Shown piece after piece: positions 45,008-56,556 of a DNA stretch of 64,000 nucleotides. The DNA is from Deroplatys truncata (taxonomy: Eukaryota; Arthropoda; Insecta; Mantodea; Mantidae): the NCBI GenBank assembly GCA_030765065.1, contig CM060989.1:38431501-38495500 (forward strand), read 5' to 3'. The notes beneath the pieces are model-generated. The model made no database searches. It saw only the letters and a program-made list of their open reading frames with translations, and was not told where the DNA came from. The position numbers and the translations under genes are program-made. Positions within the stretch are counted from its first letter, which is position 1. Every line of letters starts with the position of its first letter.

Positions 45008-45299
45008 TAGTAGGAATATTTAGAAAAATTCTCAGAACATTTGGCCAAGGTTGAATGTAATGCTCCAGAAAGCAGTTGCGGTATTAACACTTTTGTTCTT
45101 GATTTAAGATAATTTTTTTTTTTCTCCAGTAGAATTGTTGAATTCAGTTAGATTAAGTCGGAACTGCATAGAATTATTAATTTTAGTTTTTGCATGTTAT
45201 GTAACTCGTGAATTTAAACTGTTTTTTAAAAACTATAGATTACATTAAAATAAAATGCATTATAGTAAGTAATAGCCCAGTAAACCGTGATATTCAAAT

Positions 45300-46120
45300 G
45301 TACATTAATGTTGCTGGTCATTGTTTTCATTCAGACTTGTAAGATGTTCTATATGTTCTACATAATTTTCCATATATTCTAACACTTTTCTAAAGTAAGT
45401 AGAAAGATAACATTCTATACATATAATGAGGCAAATCTGCTCCATTAACTTATGTATGTATGAAGGATTTGTTTCTACACGTTTACATTACAGTTTTGCA
45501 ATATGTTTAACTGTTCTTGGGTTGCTTGTTATTTTTGGATCTTGTACAACTAACACCCTGGTTATTGTGTACAATGGATCCTGCTTCACTTTAACTATGC
45601 ATTTTATTAAAAGTGAAAATAAATATTTTGCTTTTCCTAGATATCTTTCCATCCCTGTTATTTTGCTTTCTTCATTATGTATCTGTATCGTTAAATTCTT
45701 CCTTTATCTTAATCACTTTCCTCCACCAATTTTCTGTTACTTTCCTTACATAGTTGCCAAATTTTTCCAAAAAATTCCTTTCTACTAATTTTAAAAGTGT
45801 TTAATTTCAAAATTTCTGTGTGCAAATTATCCCACTTATGTTCCATACTTCCTCTCCATATTTTAGTTTCTGGACAATCTGCTGTACAATGAAGATCTTT
45901 ATTGGACATACTTTTTTTTTTTAGTTTTTAGTCCACTTAAATCAGATTATACCACTCTGCTCCATGCAAATCCTTCCCTTCCCCGTATATTGCAAACATC
46001 ACATACTCCACCCCGCTCCCTATCCTTTCTTAAACTTCCTAAAATATTTCATACTACTCTTTATCTCCTAGATTACTCCACATTTCCTGCTTAATTTCAG
46101 TTAATTGCATGATCCTTGTG
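45300..46120 (-). mobile_element. Decayed LINE C-terminus
   Basis: The minus strand has relics such as CNIRGREGFAWSRVV (zinc-motif region near 45960-46010), then DLHCTADCPETKIWRGSMEH and NLHTEILKLNTFKISRKEFF. It resembles LINE C-terminal domains like that at 21700-21947, but is strongly diverged and stop-ridden. Boundaries are approximate. Confidence 0.5.
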
Positions 46121-46284
46121 TATTAATTATTTGCTGAATATCTATCTTGCCCATTCCAATTTCCTGAACTATTTTCTTTATTTGAGATAACCAGTTTATT
46201 TCCTGTTTTACTTTGTCTTATGCACGTAAACAATTTTTGGCGATATTTTCTTCTTCCCAGATATTTTATGTAAGAGAGAAAACT

Positions 46285-46570
46285 CTGAAATGTTACATTC
46301 ACATTACTTTCTCTATCCTCTGTCATTTCGTAGTGGTATACAAACTGTTCTTGCAAAAACTTATTTTTCTGTTTCATTTTAATAGGGAATAGAGATTGTC
46401 AATAGTTTAAGAACTGGGCACTATATGCTGGCCTTAAAATTCAATACTGTTTCCATGCAGTTGTAAGAAATATCGACAGGACTTCAAAAGAATTTGAGTG
46501 AAATCTTTATCAAATTTTTTGGTGGAATGCAGTACTTCTACTTTCATTAAGTAACAGAGAAAATAAAAAT
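46285..46570 (-). mobile_element. HINE-like repeat, short copy with both ends
   Basis: In complement orientation: 'ctgaaatgttacattcacatTACTTTCTCTA' at the low end and 'aatgcagtacttctactttcattaagtaacagagaaaataaaa' at the high end, with most of the middle missing. Confidence 0.68.
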
Positions 46571-46879
46571 ATACCTTTTAGTTCAGAAACTGCTCATTCA
46601 CTTAAAACATTTTCTCATATTCTTGCATAGTCTTCTATTTCCATTGAATAATAATACAAGGAGATATGTACTTCTATAATCTCAACACTATTAAGAGAAG
46701 TATGAAATTCCAGTGCTAAGGGTTTAAAATTGTAGAGGTTTTCAATATCTTAAAATGTTACTTATTTTTATCTTAGAAACTAACCAATTTGGATAATTTG
46801 TAAGCTTATTTATTACATAACTCAGAAATTACTCTAGTCATCATCATCTTCAAAGGTTAAGCCTCAAAAGATTTTTCCA

Positions 46880-47690
46880 GTCTCATGAATTAAATGTTTG
46901 CTATGTCCATCTTTTCCTCGGTCTGCCTGTTTTTCTTGCCTATTGGTTCATAATTTAGCAGTTATCTTCCGTTCCTTCCAGCTCTATATAGCTGTAGTTC
47001 CTTTCTGATCTCATCATTTCTCTTTTTGTCTAACAAAGTACACCTTTAACACTCCTTAGGAATCTCATTTCAGCGGCTTCTATTTTTCTTTTTTCATTTT
47101 TATGAAGTGTGCAACATCCTGAACCATGCAACAACATTGGCACTGCCATTATTTTATAAAATTTTAGATTAGTTTCTTTGATAGTAGTTTTAAGGTTTCT
47201 TTTTATTGTACTACATATATAATTACATATGCAGAACTTGATTTGTTGCATCTTCATTTTTAATATATGAATCATTGCCACCTAAGTAGTGGAAATTATT
47301 TGTCTATAAAAATTGTCTTCTGAGTTATATATTAGAACCTGGTCATCTGGAAATAAAATTTTATATAAAAGCATATTCTTAATTTTAAGAAGAGTTCCTA
47401 AATTTATTTGCCATTTGTCAATGACATCAATGTATATTTTCAAAAACAATGGCAAAAGGGATGCCATTTTGTTTTACACGTTTATTAATTGTTGCTGTTA
47501 TTCTTTAATCCTGTTTTTGTCATTTTATTTTCCATGTATAAATATTATTATATGTTTTTGTATACATTTTTGTTTCATAATATGCATAATTTATTTTTAT
47601 TGACCTTATTAAAGGCTTTTTCAAAATCTATAAACACCATATATGTTGATGTGTTATGTTCACTAGTTTTTCAATTATTTGATTAATACT
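46880..47690 (-). mobile_element. Decayed LINE reverse transcriptase (another clade)
   Basis: The minus strand from 47690 down gives IYGVYRF (degenerate VFIDFEKAF) and LPLFLKIYIDVIDKW (the SPxLFxIYID block). It continues with ILFPDDQVLIYNSEDN (degenerate FADDxxL), YKIMAVPMLLHGSGCCTLHK, IEAAEMRFLRSVKGV and a YEPIGKKNRQTEEKM-type end (the GRPRKRW region). The last blocks are typical of RTE/Jockey-type C-termini. Many stops are present. Confidence 0.72.
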
Positions 47691-47694
47691 AAAT

Positions 47695-49330
47695 ATATGC
47701 AGTCTGTGCAAGCTCTAGGGATTTAGTAAATTCTTTGATTGCTAAACAGTTGAAACCACGTTTGCATTTTCAAAAATGTTACAGTAGAGGTTTAAGAGGC
47801 AGTGAGAGAGAATCCAGCAGACAAGACTGCATTTCAAAATCTTTGTTTTTCAGCACTGTCAGATTATTTTCTGATTGTGGTAAATGTAATTTAAAGAATT
47901 ATGGTGACTAGAATTATGCAAAATATGGCAGAATTTTTTAATTTCAAAAACTCTGTCATACTTGGATAAAAAGATTCAGTTGCTAAGGTTATCTTTGGCT
48001 TGCCAGTGGTTTATTTTTGGAACATTTTGACATGTGATATCTGTTTAACAAATAAATTATCTCATGCTTTCCAGACTTTAACTGAATTTTTAAAAGTATT
48101 TTTGTAATGAATGGGTTTTTTTTCACTGCATTTCTTGCCCAAGAGTAAAGCAGAATAAATGAAAGCAGTTGATGTATCATTCAAGATTTAAAAGTCTAAC
48201 CTGCAGCACCAGGTAAATTTAAGTACTGACGTAGTTCAAGTTTCAGGTTTTTAATAATTCTACTTGCCCTGCATATTTGTGGTAGTTGACAGATGAGAAG
48301 GATTTATGGTTTCCTTTAGGCTTCTTGTTGAATGCTTGTTATTATAAGATATGTCTGTCCCTCAGCAGTGGCAAACTGAAGGATAATCTTTGTCTAGAGA
48401 TTCTTGGCAGAGTAGATCAGAATGATGGTAAGATAAAATGTGTAGATGCACAGCCAGACAGTTGTGTCCTGTAATCCGTTGCCATTGGTCCTAATACAAG
48501 CATTTTTAAATAGTTTGGCATTATCATTCAATCTAATCTGCTGCTGCTCCTTTGATTCTATAATAATGTTTTAACTTGCTTGTTATAATTAGTTTCTCTA
48601 AACAATTTACTATTTCTGCTCATTCTTATAGATGATTGTATTGCTTAAGTGAAATTGTACAACTGTGTAATATTGTAAAATATTGTTTCAATCCATTATT
48701 GAATGTTAGAAGGATACTAACAGTTTCTAGTTCTATAGCAAACAATATAGAAATTAATAATTAAAAATAAAATATCACAAAAGGTCAAGAACTTCGGAAT
48801 GCTCATGTCATACTGAATCTTTTTACCAATAAAAAGACAAGAATGAATCTCTTTCTGTCGTCTCTCCTTCCCTCCCTCCCCCACTCACTTATATACACTA
48901 TACTTTACGTAAAAGTTATTTGAGAAGTAAGGTTGTAGACCTTCACTGCCAGTGTCATCAAATAAGCAAAACATGTTTTCCAGGAGTAAAAGCATGGGAA
49001 TTTGACATTTCATTCACTACTATGACAGTCTGTTGCCGCAGCTTTTGTCCCAGTTTAAACATTAATTGAAATTTTTTACTCTATCACAGTGTGTTTTGGT
49101 TAATCATTCAGTCATTTGTATAATTCTCCAGAAAGTATTTTCAAGCTATACAACATTTCCAGAATTTGGAATATTGTCGGGGATGGTGAATATCAATGTA
49201 CATTTTTTATTTATTATTACAAATATTATACGCCATTGCAAAATTACAGTTCTCAGGGATAAATGTATAAAAATAAATTATAATCCCAAGAGACCTCATA
49301 ATCGATGACCATAGAAGTTAAAGGAGACTA
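47695..49330. other. CAMKMT intron, nothing recognised
   Basis: AT-rich; no coding segment, TIR pair or SINE promoter was recognised over about 1.6 kb. Confidence 0.4.
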
Positions 49331-49335
49331 TACAA

Positions 49336-49338
49336 ATA

Positions 49339-49389
<51 letters not shown>

Positions 49390-49391
49390 GG
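49336..49391 (+). repeat. (ATT)n microsatellite
   Basis: About 18 uninterrupted ATT units followed by a G-run. There is no LINE 3' UTR next to it, unlike 21978 and 42508. Confidence 0.9.
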
Positions 49392-49475
49392 GGGGGGGTA
49401 AATGAAATTAATTAAATTGCTATACGAGACTTGATTTCACTCACGAAATGCCAGCTAAATTAGCTAGTGTTAACA

Positions 49476-49815
49476 TTTTCTCTCTCTCTCTCTCTCTATT
49501 TTATTTTACGTCGCTTTAACTCCTTGGTGATATCGAGACGGATCTGTTGGTGGATAACTCTTAGAACGATATTGATGGACAGTTAGTCTTCTAGGTCTCA
49601 TCCCTTTGACCAGCTGCTCATTCTCGTGTCACAGAGACCCTAGCGCATAGCTACCGAATCTTCTGCTTCGTGCCGTGCAGACGGCATTAGGGTGCCATCC
49701 AGTCTAACCACTGCCCTCACACAGAAAGGCGGACAGTTAGCCTTCTAGGTCTCATCCCTGTAACCACCTGCTTCATGCCATGCAGATGGCATCAGGGTGC
49801 CATCCAGTCATTCTA
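49476..49815 (+). mobile_element. Short interspersed repeat with internal direct repeats (copy 1)
   Basis: After a (TC)n run the sequence 'attttacgtcgctttaac' begins a GC-richer repeat. Inside it 'ggacagttagtcttctaggt' with 'ctcatccct' and 'gcagacggcattagggtgcc' with 'atccagt' each occur twice (49577 and 49731; 49678 and 49784). The complement of the same repeat is at 55885-56215. No pol III promoter was recognised; the class is unknown. Confidence 0.72.
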
Positions 49816-49866
49816 TACATAAAGAAAAATTCTGCTTAATTTCTGACATGTGTTTTTGTCTTAAGC

Positions 49867-50155
49867 CAGGATTACGATGAACTTCTAGTGGCAATGTAAA
49901 AGTCTGACACATTGTATTAAATGGAGCTATTTAAGGTTAACGTAACGCCACGTAATCTAAGTGTTTGACGTCAAACTTTTCCTTCCCTTTACGTCAAGTT
50001 TGATGCCCCATGGTAATAGAACCAATCAGCATGAAGTAATAAAAAGAACTACCAATCAGAAGTCATGCTTGTTACTTTAAGTGTATCCTAATTAGATCTT
50101 AAGTTTAGCAGCACATTACATCCTGTTTCATTAAGTAAAGTTCATCGTAATCCTG
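49867..50155. mobile_element. MITE with 18-bp perfect TIRs
   Basis: 289 bp. The left end CAGGATTACGATGAACTT (49867-49884) is exactly complementary to the right end AAGTTCATCGTAATCCTG (50138-50155). Both sides carry TTAA within 3 nt of the ends (49861-49864, 50159-50162), compatible with a piggyBac-type target but not exact. An internal palindrome (TTTGACGTCAAA) lies near 49966-49977. No coding capacity. Confidence 0.85.
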
Positions 50156-50822
50156 ACATTAAAGGACAGAATTATTGTGCAAGTAATTTGTAGCTGAATA
50201 GCCTTTAAAAACTTCTTGAATGTCATATTTTTTTTTCCCATTGAGTAAGTGTTTACTTACTAACATTTTAATAAAACATTGTACACACGATCATTGTTCA
50301 GAGTACATGAAATGTCAATCTTGGCATGCCTTTTACCATTGTTGTAAATCAGAATACCTATTTGGTGTATAGTATAATATACCTTCCCATTGGCACATTG
50401 CTATGAAGATGTTAATTTTGATGTGTGCTGTATTTAGTGTTATATATACATAATTCCAAGAATATGATATAAATGTTATTTACTAACGAAAATCAACATA
50501 TGTAAGCAAAGATAGTTAAAGGAACAGTTACTATAATTTAGCTCTCAACTAAAGCTCAACCCATATTAACCGATTCCATGGAAAAATTTAAACGTTAGTC
50601 ATGCCTAGAGTGTTATCTTAGTGCAGTAGTATGAACAAACAGAAAATAGACAGGGTCTGGTAATGTGAATGTGAGTGTTCAATATAAAAGTTAATTGAAC
50701 GAACATTAAGAAAACCCACAGATCAGAGAGTAAAAACACCACCAGTAAGATGTTTCTTAAAACAAAGCCCCCAGCATAATCAAAGAAGTTAAGGTGGGGC
50801 TATATAAGTGAAACAATTTTAA
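50156..50822. other. CAMKMT intron, nothing recognised
   Basis: Anonymous AT-rich sequence. Confidence 0.4.
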
Positions 50823-51632
50823 AAATCTGGTTTACTACGTTCACATGACTTTCTCTACCCTCTATCGCTTATTATTCTTGTGAAAGTTTATTTTCCTATC
50901 TATTTCATTTAAATTCAGATAAACCTTTCCAGAAATAGTCACATTACGCATTTTTTTATAGATACAAAGGGATTAGTGATAGTCAAATGATCTAGAACTG
51001 GATGCTATATGCTGGTCTTAAGATTCCATGCACTTTCCATGACATTGTGAGAAACAACTGAAAATCGACAGGACTTAAGAGAATGACTAAGTATTGAACA
51101 ATTCAAACTATTAATAATGGATAACTTGGAAATGGCTGATGACACAAAAAAGTTATTTGAAGTCAATGTGTGTTTGATTATATATTTTTTGTGTAGAACG
51201 TTTTTGTCTGTCACTTAATATTTACCAGTTATAGAAGGTTATATAAAATTCCTTACAAATGAAGAGGGCTTCATAGACTGTTACCAGAAAATTCAATATA
51301 TACACTTTGTCATGTAAATATATTTAATATAAGGTATTTTAATCAAAATTGTTAGCCACTTTTTAGAAAATCAAAAATTTCCAAAAATGTTGCATATAAA
51401 GGGTAATTTGAGGTGTGTTGCATCCTTGTACTGAACCTAAATACCAAGTATGGTATTTATCCAACTCTTCATTTTTGAGTTGTGCTGTTCAGACACACAC
51501 ATGGAACTTTTTTTGTAAAAGTGTTTTTATTCAGGAGATCTCAAAACATGTATTTCTGGTGAAATCAGAGTATTAAATTTTTGGGTGGGAATGCAATACT
51601 TTCTCTACCTACTATGTATGTGCTAGAGAAAG
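50823..51632 (-). mobile_element. HINE-like repeat copy
   Basis: In complement orientation from 'atctggtttactacgttcacatgACTTTCTCTAC' to the high-end 'ctctacctactatgtatgtgctagagaaagt'. All main blocks are present, including 'acattatgcttttttatagatacaaagg'-like and 'gtattttaatcaaaattgttag'. Confidence 0.8.
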
Positions 51633-52225
51633 TTATAAAAAATACACAATTACCAAAAACAAAGATTTGTCATGTAATTTGTGTATAGTTGGCAAAAAAA
51701 ATATTTGTCACCAGCTCTTAGAGTGTGCAAAACCCTGAGAGCCATAAATATTTTTAAAAATGCCAATAGAGAAAATGTGATTTCTAACAATGGAAGTAGC
51801 AAAGGGATAATTTTCTTGTGTTTTTTTCATGATTGGGCAGTAAAGTGTTTATCCACAGATTTAGAACCAGGTTAAAAGAGTACAGTTTTAGCTAGCTGAC
51901 AAGAAGAATACAAAACAACAAGGTGTTGTCTTATTTTGAATAGAGTTTAGCAGGCATCTAGCCAAATCAGAAATTCCTGAAAATGCTTGAGCTGGTCCTG
52001 ACAAGCAGAATTTACTAGTTAATTTGGTCAGTCTTTATTACCATTAGAAATGAACCCCCACATTAATGTCATGTGTTGAAGGAATTTTATTTCTATGGTA
52101 AACAAAACATAAAGAACATTAATTTCCAGAAGTGTTAAGTATTTTGTACTCAGCTTTCTCACCATATAATACAACAGTGGGAAAACAGGATGAAAGTTCA
52201 ATGTAAAACAGAGCAGTAAAAAAAA

Positions 52226-52446
52226 ATCTGATGTGTTGTATTCACATGGCTTTCTCCACTCACTTGTCTACAAATGTATTCTATTTAATTACTTCTTTTT
52301 AATTGAACATAACTTATATTACACATTTACATACTCTGTTGTAGTTATAAGAACATCCGAGCTAAAGCTATTGTCAGCTTTCTAAAAAGCAGTCGCTATG
52401 TAATGTCTGAAATTCCATGTTCTTTACATCATCACCAGAAATAATC
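52226..52446 (-). mobile_element. HINE-like repeat, terminal fragment
   Basis: 'aaTCTGATGTGTTGTATTCAC' and ATGGCTTTCTCCACTC match the tail end of the family; about 200 bp of diverged sequence follow, then another copy's end begins at 52447. Confidence 0.6.
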
Positions 52447-53111
52447 TGATGCATTACATTCACATGAGTTTCTCTACCCTCTATGGTTTATTAGTGGGTA
52501 TCAAATCATTTTTATGAAAGTTTATTTTCCTATCTACTTAATTTTAATCGAGTTAAACCTTTCCGGAAATAGCTGCATTACTTATTTTCTTACAGATACA
52601 AAGGGAATAGCGATAGTCAAATGTTTAAGAACTGGACACTACATTATGGCCTTAAAATTCCATATTCTTTCCATGACATCATGAGATACAATTGAAAATT
52701 AGGACTTTAAAAGAATGGCTAAGTATTGAACCATTTAAACCATTAATAACTGATAAATGGCTGATGCCACAAAGAAACTTATTGGAAATAAATTATGCAT
52801 TTTAAAGAGATCTAGTAGTATGTTTTCGTCTATCGCTTATCGTTTACCAGTTATACAAGATTCTATAAAATTCCTTCATTGCAGAAGACTTTGCAGGCTA
52901 TTCCCAGAAAATTCAAGATATACATTTTATTTGTCATAGAATATCTTTAATATATGATATGTTAATAAAAATCCTAAGCCATGTTTTATAAAATAAAAAA
53001 TTTCGAAAAATCTTCCATGTAAAGGGTAGTTTGGGGTGGGAAGATTTTCTTGAAAATCTTTGTCCCATCTTTGGAAGGTACTGAACTTGCAAATTTGGTG
53101 TTTATCTTTCT
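52447..53111 (-). mobile_element. HINE-like repeat, left part split by another copy
   Basis: In complement orientation from 'TCTGATGCATTACATTCACA' and TGAGTTTCTCTAC to 'ttggtgtttatctttctttccattttt'. At 53111/53112 it is interrupted by an opposite-strand copy; its remainder seems to continue at 53960. Confidence 0.8.
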
Positions 53112-53959
53112 TTCCATTTTTACTTTCTCTACTACGTATAGTAAGTAGGGGAAGTATTGCATTCCACCCAAAAATTCGAACCGAGATTTCACCAGAAATA
53201 CATGTTTTGAGACTCACTGAATCCAAAAAAAGCATTTTTGGAAACATGTCCGTGTGTGTGTCTGTGAACAGCATAACTCAGAAACGAACAGTCGTATAAA
53301 CACCAAACTTGGTATTTAGGTTCAGTATCTTCCAGAGATGCGACACGAAGGTTTTCAAGAAAATCCCCCCACCCCAGACTACCCTTTACATGGAACATTT
53401 TTCGAAAATTTTAATTTTCTCAAAAATGGCTCTAACGATTTTGATTAAAATATTATATGTTTAAGATACTTTTATGACAAATAAAATGTATATCTTGAAT
53501 TTTCTGGGAATGTCTCCAAAAGTATTCTTCATTGTGAACGACTTTTGCATAACTGGTAAACCATAAGAGATAGACAAAATTTTACTACACAAAAAATGTA
53601 GATCGCGTTAAAATACACAACTTATGTCATATACATTTCTTTTGTTGAGTGAACCGTTTTCGAGATATTGCTTGTTATTTCCTTAAATTTTCCAATACTT
53701 ATACTTTTTCTCAAATTCGTTATTCATTTTTTTTATGTCCTGGACATGCAAAGAGAATGGAATGCGCCACATAGCAACCAGCGCTAAAATATTTGACTAT
53801 CGCTTAAAAACTACCCTATTTCCCTTGCATCTACAAGAAAATTAGCAATAAGATTGACATCTCGATATCTCGATTAACATGAAGCATATGGAGAATAGGC
53901 GTTTGTAAAATTAGATTGTAGAAGAGTAGAGAAAGTCATGTGAGTGTAACACATCAGAT
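53112..53959 (+). mobile_element. HINE-like repeat, best full-length copy
   Basis: An 848-bp copy inserted in the T-run of an older opposite-strand copy. It starts ACTTTCTCTACTACGTATAG, has 'gtgtgtgtgtctgtgaacagc', and ends GTAGAGAAAGTCATGTGAGT followed by GTAACACATCAGA and T's. Because the interrupted copy shows where it entered, this fixes the family's ends. Confidence 0.9.
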
Positions 53960-54067
53960 TTTTTTAATTATCATGCCCACAGACACATATATAGAATTTT
54001 TTTCTAAAAATGCTTTTTTAGATTCAGGGAGCCTCCAATGAAATCTCGGTATCAAATTTGTGTGTGG
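53960..54067 (-). mobile_element. HINE-like repeat, right part of the split copy
   Basis: Resumes after the insertion with 'attatcatgcccacagacacat', corresponding to 'gttatgctgttcacagacacac' of the family, and continues to 'gaaatctcggtatcaaatttgtgtgtgg'. Confidence 0.7.
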
Positions 54068-54560
54068 AATTTGGCATAAATTCTCTTCTTAAACAAGACC
54101 TACATTTTTTGTGTAATGATATTTTGTCTATCTCTTACAGTTTTCCATTTTTAGAAAAGTCGTTCATAATGAAATCTTCAGTCTATTTGCAAAAATTTCA
54201 AGATAAACATTCTGTTTGCCATACAAATATCATAAACATATAGTAGTTTAATAAAAAAAGTTGAGCCATTTTTGAGAAAATAAAAAGATAATGAAAAATT
54301 TTCCATTGAAAGAGTAGCTTGAAGTGTTGTATCCTTCAAAGTCGCTGAACTTAAACACCAAGTTTGGTATTTAACCAACTTTCATTTTTCAATTACGATG
54401 TTCACTGACACACACACACACACACACACACAGACCTTTTTCTGAAAGTGCTTTTCTTGGGTTCAGGGAGCCTCAAAGCATGTATTTTCTGGGTCATTCT
54501 TGACAAATTATGGTTGGAATGCAGTACTTTACTAAGTATGTAGAAGAGAAAATAAAAAGA
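54068..54560 (-). mobile_element. HINE-like repeat, partial diverged copy
   Basis: Complement orientation from 'acctacattttttgtgtaatgatattttg' to 'gcagtactttactaagtatgtagaagagaaaata', with a (CA)n tract at 54408-54432. Confidence 0.72.
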
Positions 54561-54615
54561 AGTTTTTATGGCTGGAAATAATGATACTCCAAGAAGGGGA
54601 CAGCTGTATTGTTAC

Positions 54616-55390
54616 TTTCTCTACTACGTACAGTAAGTAGGGAAAGTATTGTATTCCACCAAAAAATTGGATGTCAATATTTCACCGAAAATATATGTGT
54701 TGAGGCTGCCTGAAGCCAAAATTAGCATTTTTAGAAAAGTGTGCATGCTTGTTTTTTAGTTCAGCATCTTCCAGAGATGTGACACAAAGATTTTAATGAA
54801 AATCCCCCCACCCCAACTACCCTTTACATGGAACATTTTTTGAAATTTTTGATTATCTTAAAAATGGATTTTAACAATTTTGATTCAAATACTGTATATT
54901 ACAGATATTTACATGACAAATATAATGTATATCTTGAATTTTCTTGGAATAACCTTGTGAAGTCCACTTCATTTGGAAGGGATTTTCTATAATCTTGTAT
55001 AACTGGTAAACATTAAGCAACAGATGAAAAGGTACTACACAAAATATGTAGACCTCTTTAAAGCACACAATTTGTTTCAAATAACTTTTCTTTGTGGCAT
55101 CGCCATTTCCGAGATATGTTATTAATGGTTCGAATTATTCAATACTTTTTCATTCTTTTCAAGTCTTTTCAATTTTCAGTTGTTACTCATGACTGCATGC
55201 AAAGAGCATGGAATTTTAAGGCCAACATATAGTGTCCAGTTCTAAAACATTTGACTAGGCTATTCCTGGAAAGATTTATCTCGATTAAAATTAAATAGTT
55301 AGGAAAATAAACTTTCGTAAAAATAATTTGTATACCCACTAATAAGCAATAGAGGGTAGAGAAAGTCATGAATGTAACACATCAGATATT
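54616..55390 (+). mobile_element. HINE-like repeat copy
   Basis: Begins ACTTTCTCTACTACGTACAG and ends GTAGAGAAAGTCATGAATGTAACACATCAGA. It lacks the TG-repeat tract, a small deletion near 54740. Sequence before the end has the 'gtatacccactaataagcaatagagg' variant shared with 42443 and 56557. Confidence 0.83.
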
Positions 55391-55617
55391 TTTTTAAATC
55401 TTTTCACCCATTTGAGGTAGTTCAACCTTCTCGCATTATTGTTTTACCTTTTCCAATCTTTTTAGAGTGTTGGGTTGTAAGAGTAGTAAAAATGATGAGC
55501 CACCTCCACTTTGCATTATAAAAGTGGTTTTTAAATTCTCATGACTAAAAGTAGTGTGGGTTAAACAATTATTTACCAAGCGGGATGGCTCAGGCAGTAA
55601 CATCTGTGACCCGTATG

Positions 55618-55855
55618 TCGTCCTCTGTGGTGTGGTGGTTACCATGCTACCCTCTATTTCCTGAGGTCGCGAGTTCAAACGCATTGGAGGGCAATGGATT
55701 TTTTCGGAAGGGAAGTAAAGCCGGTGGTCTTGTGTCATAGATTTACGACACGTAAAAGAACCTCAAGCCTGATAAAGTGTAACATTACCAGTCTTTCACG
55801 CCCAATATAGAATGGAATGCTAAGGGCCACAGCAATTAAAGAGCATCCATATATA
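55618..55855 (+). mobile_element. tRNA-derived SINE, GTGGTGTAG family copy 2
   Basis: A box GTGGTGTGGTGGTTACC at 55628 and B-box-like GAGTTCAAACGC at 55671, then 'gaagtaaagccggtggtc', 'gacacgtaaaagaacctca' and 'caatatagaatggaatgct'. Same family and strand as 11809-12085. Confidence 0.83.
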
Positions 55856-55884
55856 AAACTCAATTTCAATTTTTTTTGTAGCCC

Positions 55885-56215
55885 ATATTAGCCAATGCTG
55901 TGCCATCTATCCACAGATAATGAAAGCAGGTAGACTGGATGGCACCCTACTACCATCTGCCTGGTATGTGTAGAAGCAGAGATACAGTTGCCTAGCACAA
56001 AGATCTGTGTGGTTGTGTCTAAGCTGCCATCTGCCGACACAGAAGCAGAGGTACAGTTGCCTAGCATAAGGGCTATGTGGCACATGAAGCAATGTGGTGT
56101 GGTACAGGAATGAGACCTAGAAGGCTAACTGTCCGCCACACACAGATCCATGAGGTTCGTAACAGATTCGTTGCAATATGACCATGTAGTTCAAGCAACG
56201 TAAAATAAATGGAGA
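55885..56215 (-). mobile_element. Short interspersed repeat with internal direct repeats (copy 2)
   Basis: Complement of the repeat at 49476-49815: 'actggatggcaccctactacc' and 'gaatgagacctagaaggctaactgtccgcc' match its blocks. It has its own internal duplication ('gcagagatacagttgcctagca' at 55976 and 'gcagaggtacagttgcctagca' at 56045). Confidence 0.72.
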
Positions 56216-56556
56216 GGGGAAAAAATTATAATTTTCTTAAGCAAGTTCATATCATAACTGAAATAGTGAGTGGTGACACTTTAGTTTCACTTACTAAGTT
56301 CTCACTCAGAACATGTTTTGAAGACATTTGTCTTCATTGTTAGGTGTATGTCCACTGGCATCTGTAAGCGGATCCCCTAATTTAGTGTCAGTTGTACTGC
56401 TGTCTATTGGAAAACTTTACTATGCCATCTATAGCTAGAATTTTAAAATTTATTACTCATTTTAGTGAATGGATTTTTTCACAAACTAAGTTGTGCTAGT
56501 AGTTTGGCATGTTTCAAAAGCTTTATTTCCTGTATACAGAACTGTCTCATTTTTGT

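Noticed and set aside
48286..48474. Possible small gene (62 codons, KDLWFPLGFLLNACYY...)
   Set aside because: No splice signals, no homologous domain and no support from composition; probably chance.
55888..56092. Overlapping small cysteine-rich frames on the minus strand
   Set aside because: They are produced by the internal duplication of the interspersed repeat at 55885-56215.
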